Shown here: positions 48,319-55,749 of the stretch, one piece after another
Layout: each line of letters starts with the position of its first letter
Numbering within the stretch: the stretch's first letter is position 1
From: Firmicutes bacterium HGW-Firmicutes-9
GTDB taxonomy: Bacteria; Bacillota; Clostridia; Christensenellales; CAG-138
Assembly (NCBI GenBank): GCA_002841395.1
Contig: PGZM01000008.1
Location: 62,001 to 126,000, forward strand
Reading direction: 5' to 3'
DNA length: 64,000 bases
Position numbers and translations under genes: made by a program
The notes under the pieces: model-generated
The model's input: the letters and a program-made list of their open reading frames with translations, nothing else
Database searches by the model: none
What the model was told of the DNA's origin: nothing

Positions 48319-49002
48319 CTATATTTTAACCCAATAAATTCCGTGATCACACGGATATAGGATGTGCTTTATTTGATGTTTCAAAACTAGTGGGAGTTTC
48401 ATTTTAGTTCCGCAATCTCGACACTCATGAATGAAATACGATTCGTTTATGGAAGGAGGTGAGATTACTAACATTGAATTAGGCACAATTATCTCCGAAT
48501 CGTAAGCATTCACGCGAGCCATTAGTTTCGGTAATTCAGATAACGAGATTTTTTTATTTAAATTCTCTTTCTGTGGATCAAAAGTAGTAGTGCTTCGAAG
48601 TGGATCATTAACAAACACACCATACTTTGAAATGGAAGAAAAGGTAACAAAGTGAGCACCATGCTTTGGATTGAATCTTAAAAGCAAAATTGCTTCGAGC
48701 CCTTTTTCCTGGCAAATTTTTAGAGACTTGACTGGGTCTGATACTGAGACATAAGCAGCTGGAAAACCAAGCTGATTAACGTAGTTCAGCATCCTTAGGT
48801 TATCACAATAGTATTGGCCAGGTTGGTTAGGACGTGGGGCTAAGACGTACTGTGCTATTTCGTTTTGCTCCTTAGGTAGATTCATTGAGGCAAATGCTTC
48901 AGATTGGAAAAGCATCGCTAGGCAAGAAGCGCCACATATCCAACTGCTGCCATTAACTGGTTGCATTACAAGCGGTAATTCTCTGGTAATAATGTTTTTC
49001 AT
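48319..49002 (-). CDS. C39-like cysteine peptidase with C-terminal zinc knuckle
   Basis: The 227-residue protein has the papain-like pattern of C39/BtrH-type proteins: NGSSWICGASCLAMLF (Cys in the N-terminal helix), KHGAHFVTFSSI (His) and VFVNDPL (Asp). The C-terminus has ECRDCGTKMKL and a second Cys-His group, a likely zinc site. No signal peptide or transporter is present. It is AT-rich, leftward and divergent from the unknown gene at 49075. Such peptidases may cut leader peptides or act in conflict systems; the role is unknown here. Confidence 0.7.
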   Translation of the reverse strand: MKNIITRELPLVMQPVNGSSWICGASCLAMLFQSEAFASMNLPKEQNEIAQYVLAPRPNQPGQYYCDNLRMLNYVNQLGFPAAYVSVSDPVKSLKICQEKGLEAILLLRFNPKHGAHFVTFSSISKYGVFVNDPLRSTTTFDPQKENLNKKISLSELPKLMARVNAYDSEIIVPNSMLVISPPSINESYFIHECRDCGTKMKLPLVLKHQIKHILYPCDHGIYWVKI

Positions 49003-49074
49003 ACTAACCCCCTTACAGTTTCTAAAAACAGAATACCAAACTAAGTATTATAAAACAACAGGAGAACGATTTAA

Positions 49075-49557
49075 ATGAAACATAAGAGTAAAGAACCAAA
49101 GAATGTTGTACTGGGAAAATATTTTAAACAGAATCAAGAACGCGAGGAATTTCCCCGCTGCTTCAATCCCATACTTCCAACATTTGGAAGCGGCGGCTCT
49201 ATTGGTAGCTACCCAATGGGGCAGCATGAAGTTTGCTTTCAGTGTGTCGCATGTGGCAAAAATAAATGCGTAGTAGATAGTGAATACGTAACAGGCGGAT
49301 CAGAAGATGAGAGATGCGAAGTTAGAGTTCTGATTATGCTTATTGTGTGGATGTGGGAACAATCAAACGTAGTGAGCAAAGCAATCAAGGATTACTTTGT
49401 TCAAGTGGAGAGATTTTCACCTCTGCATGGATTTATACAATGTTCAAATAAGGACAAAGTTAATATACTTCTAGGGTTACAAGATTTTCAGGTTCGTGAG
49501 CTATATAATAAATGTAAGAAAATAAGGAAGTGCTCGAGTGGTATCGGCAGCAGGTGA
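49075..49557 (+). CDS. Unknown AT-rich accessory protein
   Basis: The 160-residue protein starts MKHKSKEPKNVVLGKYFKQN after ACAGGAG. It contains VCFQCVACGKNKCVV, a Cys cluster suited to zinc, and a hydrophobic segment VLIMLIVWMW. I do not recognise it. It is divergent from the C39-like gene, with about 70 bp between, so both may belong to one small AT-rich acquisition. Confidence 0.6.
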   Translation: MKHKSKEPKNVVLGKYFKQNQEREEFPRCFNPILPTFGSGGSIGSYPMGQHEVCFQCVACGKNKCVVDSEYVTGGSEDERCEVRVLIMLIVWMWEQSNVVSKAIKDYFVQVERFSPLHGFIQCSNKDKVNILLGLQDFQVRELYNKCKKIRKCSSGIGSR

Positions 49558-49694
49558 GTTGAGAAATGTCCGACAACAAAGCTGTGACTGAAGAAAATAT
49601 GGATGTTTTGAGTAGTTACATTCCTGCAAGAATTTATTTTCTTTCGACATGAGCATCCTTGATTTCGAATCCCCAACGCCCTGTTACTTTCCAT

Positions 49695-49723
49695 TTGACC
49701 CAACTTAACATGTGGTATACAAT
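49695..49723 (+). promoter_or_regulatory. Promoter of the envelope-glycan operon
   Basis: TTGACC (49695-49700) and TACAAT (49718-49723) are 17 bases apart. Between 49558 and 49901 I see no gene; a leader of about 170 bases precedes the first ATG. Confidence 0.55.
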
Positions 49724-49901
49724 TCATGTAATACGAACGTTGGCCGGATGAAGGTGTTTTGGTTCCGATGATCCGTAGTTGCGGCAAATTTACCCGCGGC
49801 GCATTCGATCAATCGAAATATGTCATTGCAAAACCAAAGGAGGGTTAACGGATTGCTTCCCGTGTGAAGTAACATTTGTTGTTTAGAGAGAGGACAATCA
49901 T

Positions 49902-50078
49902 ATGTATCTTGATCCCGGATTTGGCAGCATGCTCATTCAGGGCATCGTCGCGGCGCTTGCCGCGGGCGGCGCGTACCTGATCTTGATGCGAAAGAAGATC
50001 GCTGCCTTCTTTCAGAATAGAAAAGCGGTAAAAAACGCCGAAGAGAACCAGCAGAACGACGCCGAGACAGAGAAATGA
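49902..50078 (+). CDS. Small single-pass membrane protein (MYLDPG-type) of envelope-glycan operon
   Basis: The 58-residue protein MYLDPGFGSMLIQGIVAALA with a single membrane segment (about 10-32) and charged C-terminus (KNAEENQQNDAETEK) matches small proteins that open with MYLDPG(S/F)GS and precede methyltransferase/sulfatase genes in many bacteria. GAGAGGA precedes the ATG. Its stop overlaps the methyltransferase ATG (ATGA). The role is unknown, perhaps a scaffold for the membrane sulfatase-like protein. Confidence 0.82.
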   Translation: MYLDPGFGSMLIQGIVAALAAGGAYLILMRKKIAAFFQNRKAVKNAEENQQNDAETEK

Positions 50079-51448
50079 AAGAGCAGAGTTCGTTTCGCGA
50101 TCCGTCAGGGCATGTTTTTTATGAGGACGGGGTTGTTTACCGACAGGTGAACGACTGCTACCGCGCGCAGTTTGCGGCGCTGATGGAGTCCGGCCTGTAT
50201 GAAAAGCTGACGGCGGAAGGCTTGCTCGTTGCGCACCGGAACGTCGAACAGACGAACCCGGAGGCCGCAGGCTATTGCGTGATCGCGCCGGAGCGGGTTC
50301 CGTTTATCACCTATCCCTACGAGTGGTCGTTCAGCCAGCTGAAGGATGCCGCGCTGACGACGCTGCGCATCCACAGAGCCGCGCTCGACTACGGCATGAT
50401 CCTCAAAGACGCGAGCGCGTATAACATCCAGTTCGTCCGGAACAACGCAAAGCTCATCGACACCCTGTCGTTTGAGTTTTATAAAGAAGGTAGCGCATGG
50501 ATTGCCTACGGGCAATTCTGCCGCCATTTTGTGGCTCCGCTGCTGCTGATGAAGCACGTGGATCTGCGGCTGCAGCAGCTGCTACGGGTCTATATCGACG
50601 GCGTACCGCTCGACCTCGCGTCGAAACTGCTCAAGAGCAAACACGACGCACTGACGACGCAGCACATTCACTGGCACGCAAAGGCGATCGCGCGGCACAT
50701 GACGGACGGCAGATCGACAGGCGCGCAGAGGCGGGTGCAGATCAGCAAATTCAGCCACATCGCGCTGATCGAATCGCTTGCACGCATGATCGAGCGGCTG
50801 ACGCTCGACGGCGTCAAGACCGAGTGGATGGACTACTACGACCACACGAACTATACGCAGCAGGCGCTCGCGCGCAAGGAAGATATTCTCGCGCAGATGC
50901 TAAAGGCGGGGGATGCTCGTTCTGTCTGGGATCTCGGCGCAAACGACGGGCGCTTTTCCCGCATCGCGCTGGAAAACGGCGCGGAGATCGCTGTTGCGTT
51001 CGATATCGACCCGCTGGCGGTGGAGCAAAACTATCTCGCGGGCAAGCGGAGCGGAGAGAACATCGTGCCGCTGCTGTTTGACCTGACGAATCCCAGCCCC
51101 GGCATCGGCTTTGGCAACACGGAGCGCGTACCCGCAGAGCGACGCATGCAGCCGGACTGCATCATCGCGTTTGCAATCATTCACCATCTGGCGATCAGCA
51201 ACAATCTGCCGCTTGGCAAGATCGCGGAATGGTTGGCAGGGCTTTCACCGGAGCTCATCATCGAGTTTGTGCCGAAAGAAGATTCGCAGGTGCAGACGCT
51301 GCTCGCCACGCGTGACGATGTGTTTCCCGACTACACGCAGGACGGGTTTGAGCGGGCGTTTGGCGCGTATTTTGACATCGCGCATAAAGAACCGATTGCG
51401 GGCAGCGGACGGACGATCTATCGTCTCGAAAGAAGGGCGCAGGCATGA
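50075..51448 (+). CDS. Class I SAM-dependent methyltransferase, NoeA-like
   Basis: The 457-residue protein has an N-terminal region with ILKDASAYNIQFVRNNAKLIDTLSFE, resembling a kinase-like or nodulation NoeA-type domain, and a C-terminal Rossmann methyltransferase: SVWDLGANDGRFSRIALENG (motif I), VAFDIDPLAVEQNY (motif II) and DCIIAFAIIHHLAISNNLPL. Related proteins act in decoration of extracellular glycans. It overlaps the genes before and after by four bases each, so it is one strict operon. Confidence 0.83.
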   Translation: MKEQSSFRDPSGHVFYEDGVVYRQVNDCYRAQFAALMESGLYEKLTAEGLLVAHRNVEQTNPEAAGYCVIAPERVPFITYPYEWSFSQLKDAALTTLRIHRAALDYGMILKDASAYNIQFVRNNAKLIDTLSFEFYKEGSAWIAYGQFCRHFVAPLLLMKHVDLRLQQLLRVYIDGVPLDLASKLLKSKHDALTTQHIHWHAKAIARHMTDGRSTGAQRRVQISKFSHIALIESLARMIERLTLDGVKTEWMDYYDHTNYTQQALARKEDILAQMLKAGDARSVWDLGANDGRFSRIALENGAEIAVAFDIDPLAVEQNYLAGKRSGENIVPLLFDLTNPSPGIGFGNTERVPAERRMQPDCIIAFAIIHHLAISNNLPLGKIAEWLAGLSPELIIEFVPKEDSQVQTLLATRDDVFPDYTQDGFERAFGAYFDIAHKEPIAGSGRTIYRLERRAQA

Positions 51449-53046
51449 GCAGAGTTCAAAAGCGCATCATGCTGCTGGACGTCGCCGCCCTGCCGTTTAT
51501 TCCGTTTCTATACCTCTACAACCAGAATTTCCAGTTTCTCTCGTTTGCCCAGGTCATGATCGCGGGGGGGGTGCTTGCCGCCGTCACGCTGGGCATCTTC
51601 TTTTTGAATGTCGCGCTGTTTCGAAGCTATTCCGGCTCGTTTTTCGCGAGTGTCGTGTTTGTCGCTCTTGTATTTTTCACGAGCAGCGTATTCAGCAAGC
51701 TGGAGTTGTTCTGGGTGTATCTGATCTTTGCGCTGCCGATTCCCGCGGCGTATATCGCAGGGTTTCTCTACCGAAAGTGGTTTCAAAAGCGGGAATGGAG
51801 CGCGCTGCCCGTGCTCGCGTCCGTCGCGCTAGCGACCATGCTGCTCTTTAACCTCGTGCCCATCGCGACCAGAGGCGGGGGCTCGGACGCCAACGCGAGG
51901 CACAAATACAAGACGGAGTTCGTGGTAAACGACAAATCAGACGCGCCGAACGTCTACTGGTTCCTCTGCGACGGCATGCTGGGCTTCGACGCGATGGAGA
52001 CGTATTTTGGCGATGCGCAGACGGCGTTTTCGGACGCGCTCGCAGAGCGGGGATTTGCGATCAATCGCGAAGCTACGTTTGAGTCCGGCCACTGGACGCG
52101 GATTTCGATTCCAGTGCTGATGTGTCCGCAGTATTATGATAAGTATCTAGGCCGCGTGGTGGCGGATCATGCGGCGGCAGTTGCGCTGCGGGAGATCACA
52201 GGTACCGGCCTCGACAACGCGCGCAAGAACAACGAGACGATTCTGGCGTTTGACGCGAAGGGCTACACCACGACCACGATTTCGATCGAAGGGCCTTATT
52301 TTTACCCGACGACGGACTATTTCTACCGCATCGAGGCGCGGTTTGAAAACGAAAAGGACGAGCGCACCAGCCCGCGGCTGACGCAGAACATCGACAGCGC
52401 GTCGCATGCGTTTAACGAAGGCCGGCTCTATGCCTATCAGCTGGGCGAGCTGTTCCTCGGCGGCATCCCGGGGCAGGTGTACGACCTGCTGTTCCCTAGC
52501 AAGACAGAGGTGGAGCGGGCACTTGCGACGCAGTTCGACGGTGTTTCGGATGTGCTGCTGGGAAGTCGCGATGCGCTGATCAACACGGCGCTGGTAGAGA
52601 GCCTCTATGACGCGGTGCATTCGCCGGAGATCGGCGCGCCGAAGTTTGTGATCGTCCACGATTTTCTGGCGCATTATCCGTTTGATACGGACGAAAACGG
52701 GAGCCGCTCGGCGGAGCCGGAGGAAATTGACTCGTACGGCGCGCACCACACCTATGCGGCGAAGGTGCTGATCAACCTGATCGACATGGTGCAGCAGGCG
52801 GACCCAAACGCCGTCATCGTACTTCAAGCGGATCACGGGCTGCATGTGATGACGGAGAAGCAGATAACGGAGGCGTTCGGTGAGGATGCAGTGCTGGATA
52901 TCTGGAACAGCACAATCAGCGCAATTTGCGTGCCGGAAGCGTATCGCAACGGAGAGGAACCCTACGCGCTCACAACCCCGCTGAATATGGCGCGCTATCT
53001 GGTCAATAACTTTGTGGGCGAGAATTATGGGTATCTCACGGATTAA
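51445..53046 (+). CDS. Membrane sulfatase/alkaline-phosphatase-superfamily protein
   Basis: The 533-residue protein has four N-terminal membrane segments (about 10-125), then an extracellular domain of the alkaline phosphatase superfamily: NVYWFLCDGMLGFDAMETY with the metal/nucleophile region, FVIVHDFLAHYPFDTDENGS and VIVLQADHGLHVMTEKQ with metal-binding Asp-His. Such enzymes transfer phosphoglycerol or cleave sulfate or phosphate esters. Its nucleophile (Thr/Ser/Cys) is not obvious. It is coupled to the methyltransferase by ATGA, and a terminator follows. Confidence 0.83.
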   Translation: MSRVQKRIMLLDVAALPFIPFLYLYNQNFQFLSFAQVMIAGGVLAAVTLGIFFLNVALFRSYSGSFFASVVFVALVFFTSSVFSKLELFWVYLIFALPIPAAYIAGFLYRKWFQKREWSALPVLASVALATMLLFNLVPIATRGGGSDANARHKYKTEFVVNDKSDAPNVYWFLCDGMLGFDAMETYFGDAQTAFSDALAERGFAINREATFESGHWTRISIPVLMCPQYYDKYLGRVVADHAAAVALREITGTGLDNARKNNETILAFDAKGYTTTTISIEGPYFYPTTDYFYRIEARFENEKDERTSPRLTQNIDSASHAFNEGRLYAYQLGELFLGGIPGQVYDLLFPSKTEVERALATQFDGVSDVLLGSRDALINTALVESLYDAVHSPEIGAPKFVIVHDFLAHYPFDTDENGSRSAEPEEIDSYGAHHTYAAKVLINLIDMVQQADPNAVIVLQADHGLHVMTEKQITEAFGEDAVLDIWNSTISAICVPEAYRNGEEPYALTTPLNMARYLVNNFVGENYGYLTD

Positions 53047-53077
53047 ATAGAAATCCTATCACCAAACCGCAAACAAA

Positions 53078-53105
53078 AAGACCTGCTGTAAAGCGGGTCT
53101 TTTGT
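53078..53105 (+). terminator. Terminator of the envelope-glycan operon
   Basis: AAGACCTGCT pairs with AGCGGGTCTT (one G-T pair), followed by TTTGTTGTTTT, about 30 bases after the sulfatase-like stop. Confidence 0.82.
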
Positions 53106-53130
53106 TGTTTTGATTATTCTTATAAAAAAT

Positions 53131-53706
53131 CTATGCTCCATTTCCGTTCGGTGCTATCGCGAGCATCACGGCGCTGAGCAGGAGCAGCGCGCCGGAAGCG
53201 ATCAGCGACCAGGTGCGGCGGTTGTTCGTTTTGGCGAGGGCGAGGCCGACCGCGAAGAAAATTAACGCAGGCACGAGAAACGAAAGCCCCGGAAGCCCGA
53301 TATCCTTTGAACTCCAGTATCCAATCAAAGAGAGTACGAATGCGGTGACACCGCAGCCGCTCTACTTTTTCTTTTGCTTTGCCTGCTGCTGATCAAACTC
53401 GTCGCTGCGATAAACGCCCTCTCCGGCATGCACGGCGTATGTTTCCGGCGGAATCTCCGCGCGAATCGGCGCAACGCCGACTAAGTCTTTGTCGCAATCC
53501 GGACACTTCGCGTCAAACGTGTGCCTGCCGCAGTTCGGGCAGACCTTCTCGTGCGTCTCGTGCAGAACGCCGCATTGCGGACAATCGAGCGAGGTAAACC
53601 GCGTACCGCAGTTTTCGCAGACATATAGAAAAGAGGCAGAGCCGCATGCCAGACATTTGCGTATGCCGGTGCTCGCCGGTGCGCCACAGGAGGTGCAGAC
53701 TTTCAT
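53131..53706 (-). pseudogene. Zinc-ribbon membrane protein split by an in-frame TAG
   Basis: The upstream part (53362-53706) encodes 114 residues of zinc ribbons (MKVCTSCGAPASTGIRKCLA; four to five CxxC pairs) and ends QQAKQKKK-TAG. In the same frame, after the TAG at 53362-53364, the sequence continues SGCGVTAFVLSLIGYWSS and two membrane segments (to 53131) with no stop. That is the usual layout of zinc-ribbon plus two-helix membrane proteins, cut at the junction. The downstream part begins at a TTG without ribosome site. It is probably a nonsense mutation or sequencing error; other genes here use TAG as a normal stop. Confidence 0.65.
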
Positions 53707-53757
53707 ATGCGTTCTCCAAATCCGATGTATTGAAACAGGGTGACTAATACGTTCGAA

Positions 53758-54228
53758 TTATTCTTCGGGCTGTGCCTGTTCAGCCGCATCGCCAAACTCC
53801 TCCGGCATCACATCCGGCGCCCAGAGGCCGCGCGCCATGTACCAGTCGATGGACTCGCGCAAAAACTCCACGCTGACGTTGAGCGTAAAGGCGATTTCGT
53901 AGATGTCGTCCGTGTTGCGCGCGGCTGTGCGGATTGCGTCCGGCGAAAGCAGGCGATCGTGCGCCCATTTGCGCGCCTTTGCCTCCGCGCGCCAGTCGTC
54001 CGCGGCGTTGTAGTGCAGCCTGCGATCCGAGCCGGTGTAGTGGTGCCCAAGCTCCTCCGCGAGCCAGCAGGCGCGCTCCGCCTGCGTGCCGTCCATGCGG
54101 ATGATGATGTGCTCGCCCGTCTCGGTTTTGATGTACGCGGCGGACATGCCCGGCACGGGAATCTCGCGCTCATGCACGTCGATTCCGCGCTCGCCCGCTT
54201 CTATGGTGAGTTCTTCGATGCGATCCAT
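53758..54228 (-). CDS. ImmA/IrrE-family metallopeptidase
   Basis: The 156-residue protein contains AERACWLAEELGHHYTGSDR, the ImmA/IrrE variant (E-E-L-G-H-H in place of HExxH), and helical flanks. Family members cleave phage or ICE repressors of the XRE type. The start 54228 follows AAAGGAG. The XRE-type gene 54319-54642 lies upstream in the same direction, 90 bp away, so the pair is a likely regulator/anti-regulator module. No phage or ICE genes surround it. Confidence 0.85.
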   Translation of the reverse strand: MDRIEELTIEAGERGIDVHEREIPVPGMSAAYIKTETGEHIIIRMDGTQAERACWLAEELGHHYTGSDRRLHYNAADDWRAEAKARKWAHDRLLSPDAIRTAARNTDDIYEIAFTLNVSVEFLRESIDWYMARGLWAPDVMPEEFGDAAEQAQPEE

Positions 54229-54318
54229 ATCCGTCGCGCTCCTTTCACATGGTAGTTCATGAGGGAAACAGTGAACTAAAACCAGATTCGCCCGAAGGCG
54301 GGAAGATCAAAAAACAGA

Positions 54319-54642
54319 CTATTTCGAGAACTTATCGGCTAAGAATTCGATATACTCCTCGTACCGTTCGCGCCCTTCCGGCGTGAGTTTGTCCACGTCA
54401 AAATGTCCAGCGGAGGCGTAGATGCGCGTTCCGCGCTCCTCGATCTCGTCGTCGGCCAGATAGTCCAGCGAAACGTTAAAAAAACGCGCAAGCGTCAACA
54501 GCGTGGAGCGCTTTGCGTTCTCCGCGCCTTTTTCATATAGGCTCACGATGGTGGTGTACGGCAGGCCGCACTGCGCGGAGAGCTGCGATTTGTTGAGCGA
54601 ACGCTCTTCCAGCAGCACATCCAGCTTTTCCGTCAGGGTCAA
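54319..54642 (-). CDS. XRE-family repressor paired with ImmA-type peptidase
   Basis: The 107-residue protein has LTEKLDVLLEERSLNKSQLSAQCGLPYTTIVSLYEKG, a clear HTH_3 domain, and a short C-terminal region (LTPEGRERYEEYIEFLADKFSK). GAGGTGA precedes the ATG. It is probably cleaved by the downstream ImmA-type peptidase. A promoter lies at 54662-54690. Confidence 0.88.
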   Translation of the reverse strand: MTLTEKLDVLLEERSLNKSQLSAQCGLPYTTIVSLYEKGAENAKRSTLLTLARFFNVSLDYLADDEIEERGTRIYASAGHFDVDKLTPEGRERYEEYIEFLADKFSK

Positions 54643-54661
54643 GAGAAATCACCTCTTCTAT

Positions 54662-54690
54662 ATTATACGTACAAATCTACGATGTGTAAA
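54662..54690 (-). promoter_or_regulatory. Promoter of XRE-ImmA operon
   Basis: Minus-strand TTTACA (54685-54690) and TATAAT (54662-54667) are 17 bases apart. Confidence 0.72.
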
Positions 54691-54766
54691 CAAAAGAATT
54701 ACGATGCGGCGTAGATGGCTGCTACAATAATCGGATGATGCATTGCATGGGAAAAACTTATAAGCA

Positions 54767-54793
54767 AAAGCCGCACGATTGTCATGCGGCTTT
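54767..54793 (-). terminator. Terminator after DUF4203-type gene
   Basis: AAAGCCGCA pairs with TGCGGCTTT (54785-54793) with T-rich sequence on the minus strand after it, 28 bases past the stop of the leftward gene at 54822. Confidence 0.72.
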
Positions 54794-54821
54794 GTTTGTG
54801 CTGTTTTATTGCGATGAAAAG

Positions 54822-55394
54822 TTAGGTCTTGATCTTCACAGGCGCGCCTTTGTCGTTGGTGTTTTGCACGATGATGCCGACGATGCCGACGGCCACGATG
54901 ATCGCGTAGAGATACAGCGGGAGCTCGATGACCTGCAGCGTGTCGCTAAATCCGGCAAAGTCGATTCCGCTGATCAGCGCGAAAACGCCCGCAACAATCA
55001 GATAGGACCCCTGAAACGCGCTACCGATGATGATGAACTGACGCAGGAACACGCCCGCGATAATCGCCACAACCACCGCGCCGACGAGCATCATCCAGGG
55101 CAGCGCGGTAATACCGAACGCAGAGAGGATGACGGAGGTAAACATGCCGCCGAGCAGCGCGCCGATGAGCACCGCGCCGAGGCGATAGAGGAAATAGGAC
55201 AGCAGGCAGATGACGAGACCCACGGCAATCGCGCCGATGATGGGCCAGGGTTGCTCGCCGATGAGGCCGCCGAGGTAGTAGCCAAGCTGTGCGCCAAAGA
55301 GAAGACCCGCCAACGCCAGCCAAACGCGGAACGCTTTGTAGCCATAAAAACAAGCGACGAGACCAAAGACGATTGCGATGATATTGAGTGCCAT
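54822..55394 (-). CDS. Multi-pass membrane protein (DUF4203/TM7S3-type)
   Basis: The 190-residue protein has about six membrane segments, starting MALNIIAIVFGLVACFYGYK and with the Gly-rich pattern LAGLLFGAQLGYYLGGLIGE and GAVLIGALLGGMFTSVILSA that marks DUF4203 proteins. ATG 55394 follows AAGGAGG; the frame extends to 55490 without site. The role is unknown; eukaryotic relatives are TMEM198-like. Confidence 0.8.
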   Translation of the reverse strand: MALNIIAIVFGLVACFYGYKAFRVWLALAGLLFGAQLGYYLGGLIGEQPWPIIGAIAVGLVICLLSYFLYRLGAVLIGALLGGMFTSVILSAFGITALPWMMLVGAVVVAIIAGVFLRQFIIIGSAFQGSYLIVAGVFALISGIDFAGFSDTLQVIELPLYLYAIIVAVGIVGIIVQNTNDKGAPVKIKT

Positions 55395-55479
55395 AGAATG
55401 CCTCCTTGCTTTCTTCTGTCGATCCTGCATGTTATCAAACGCCAGAGCGGGCGCGTTTTTTAGTACAGTGTTTACACTA

Positions 55480-55508
55480 CATATAATCATAATACGTTAT
55501 ATTGTCAA
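55480..55508 (-). promoter_or_regulatory. Promoter of DUF4203-type gene with GTGTAAACAC palindrome
   Basis: Minus-strand TTGACA (55503-55508) and TATATG (55480-55485) are 17 bases apart. The 10 bp palindrome GTGTTTACAC (55469-55478) lies near the start of transcription. Confidence 0.62.
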
Positions 55509-55660
55509 TCGTTTACATCAAAATTTTACATGCGCGATTTGTGTTCGTTCGCAGGCAAGGGATGCTTTTATTGCAAACTATATATCTTCATCCGGCTGCA
55601 ACCGAACGGCCTTCTCCGGCGTGTTATTTGTGAAACGAATGTGAAAGTGCGTTTCTTTCG

Positions 55661-55689
55661 TTGACATGATTACATTTGTAGCGTATGAT
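55661..55689 (+). promoter_or_regulatory. Promoter of the SH3 secreted protein
   Basis: TTGACA (55661-55666) and TATGAT (55684-55689) are 17 bases apart, 60 bases ahead of the ATG. The rest of 55509-55749 has no gene. Confidence 0.75.
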
Positions 55690-55749
55690 GCAAGTGTATT
55701 AGTACGGATAGTACGCTAACGCGGTGCGAACCGCGGGGAGGGAACCAAT

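Noticed and set aside
53362-53364. Amber recoding as an alternative genetic code
   Set aside because: Other genes in the window stop normally at TAG (for example 63477-63479), so a local mutation or readthrough is more likely.
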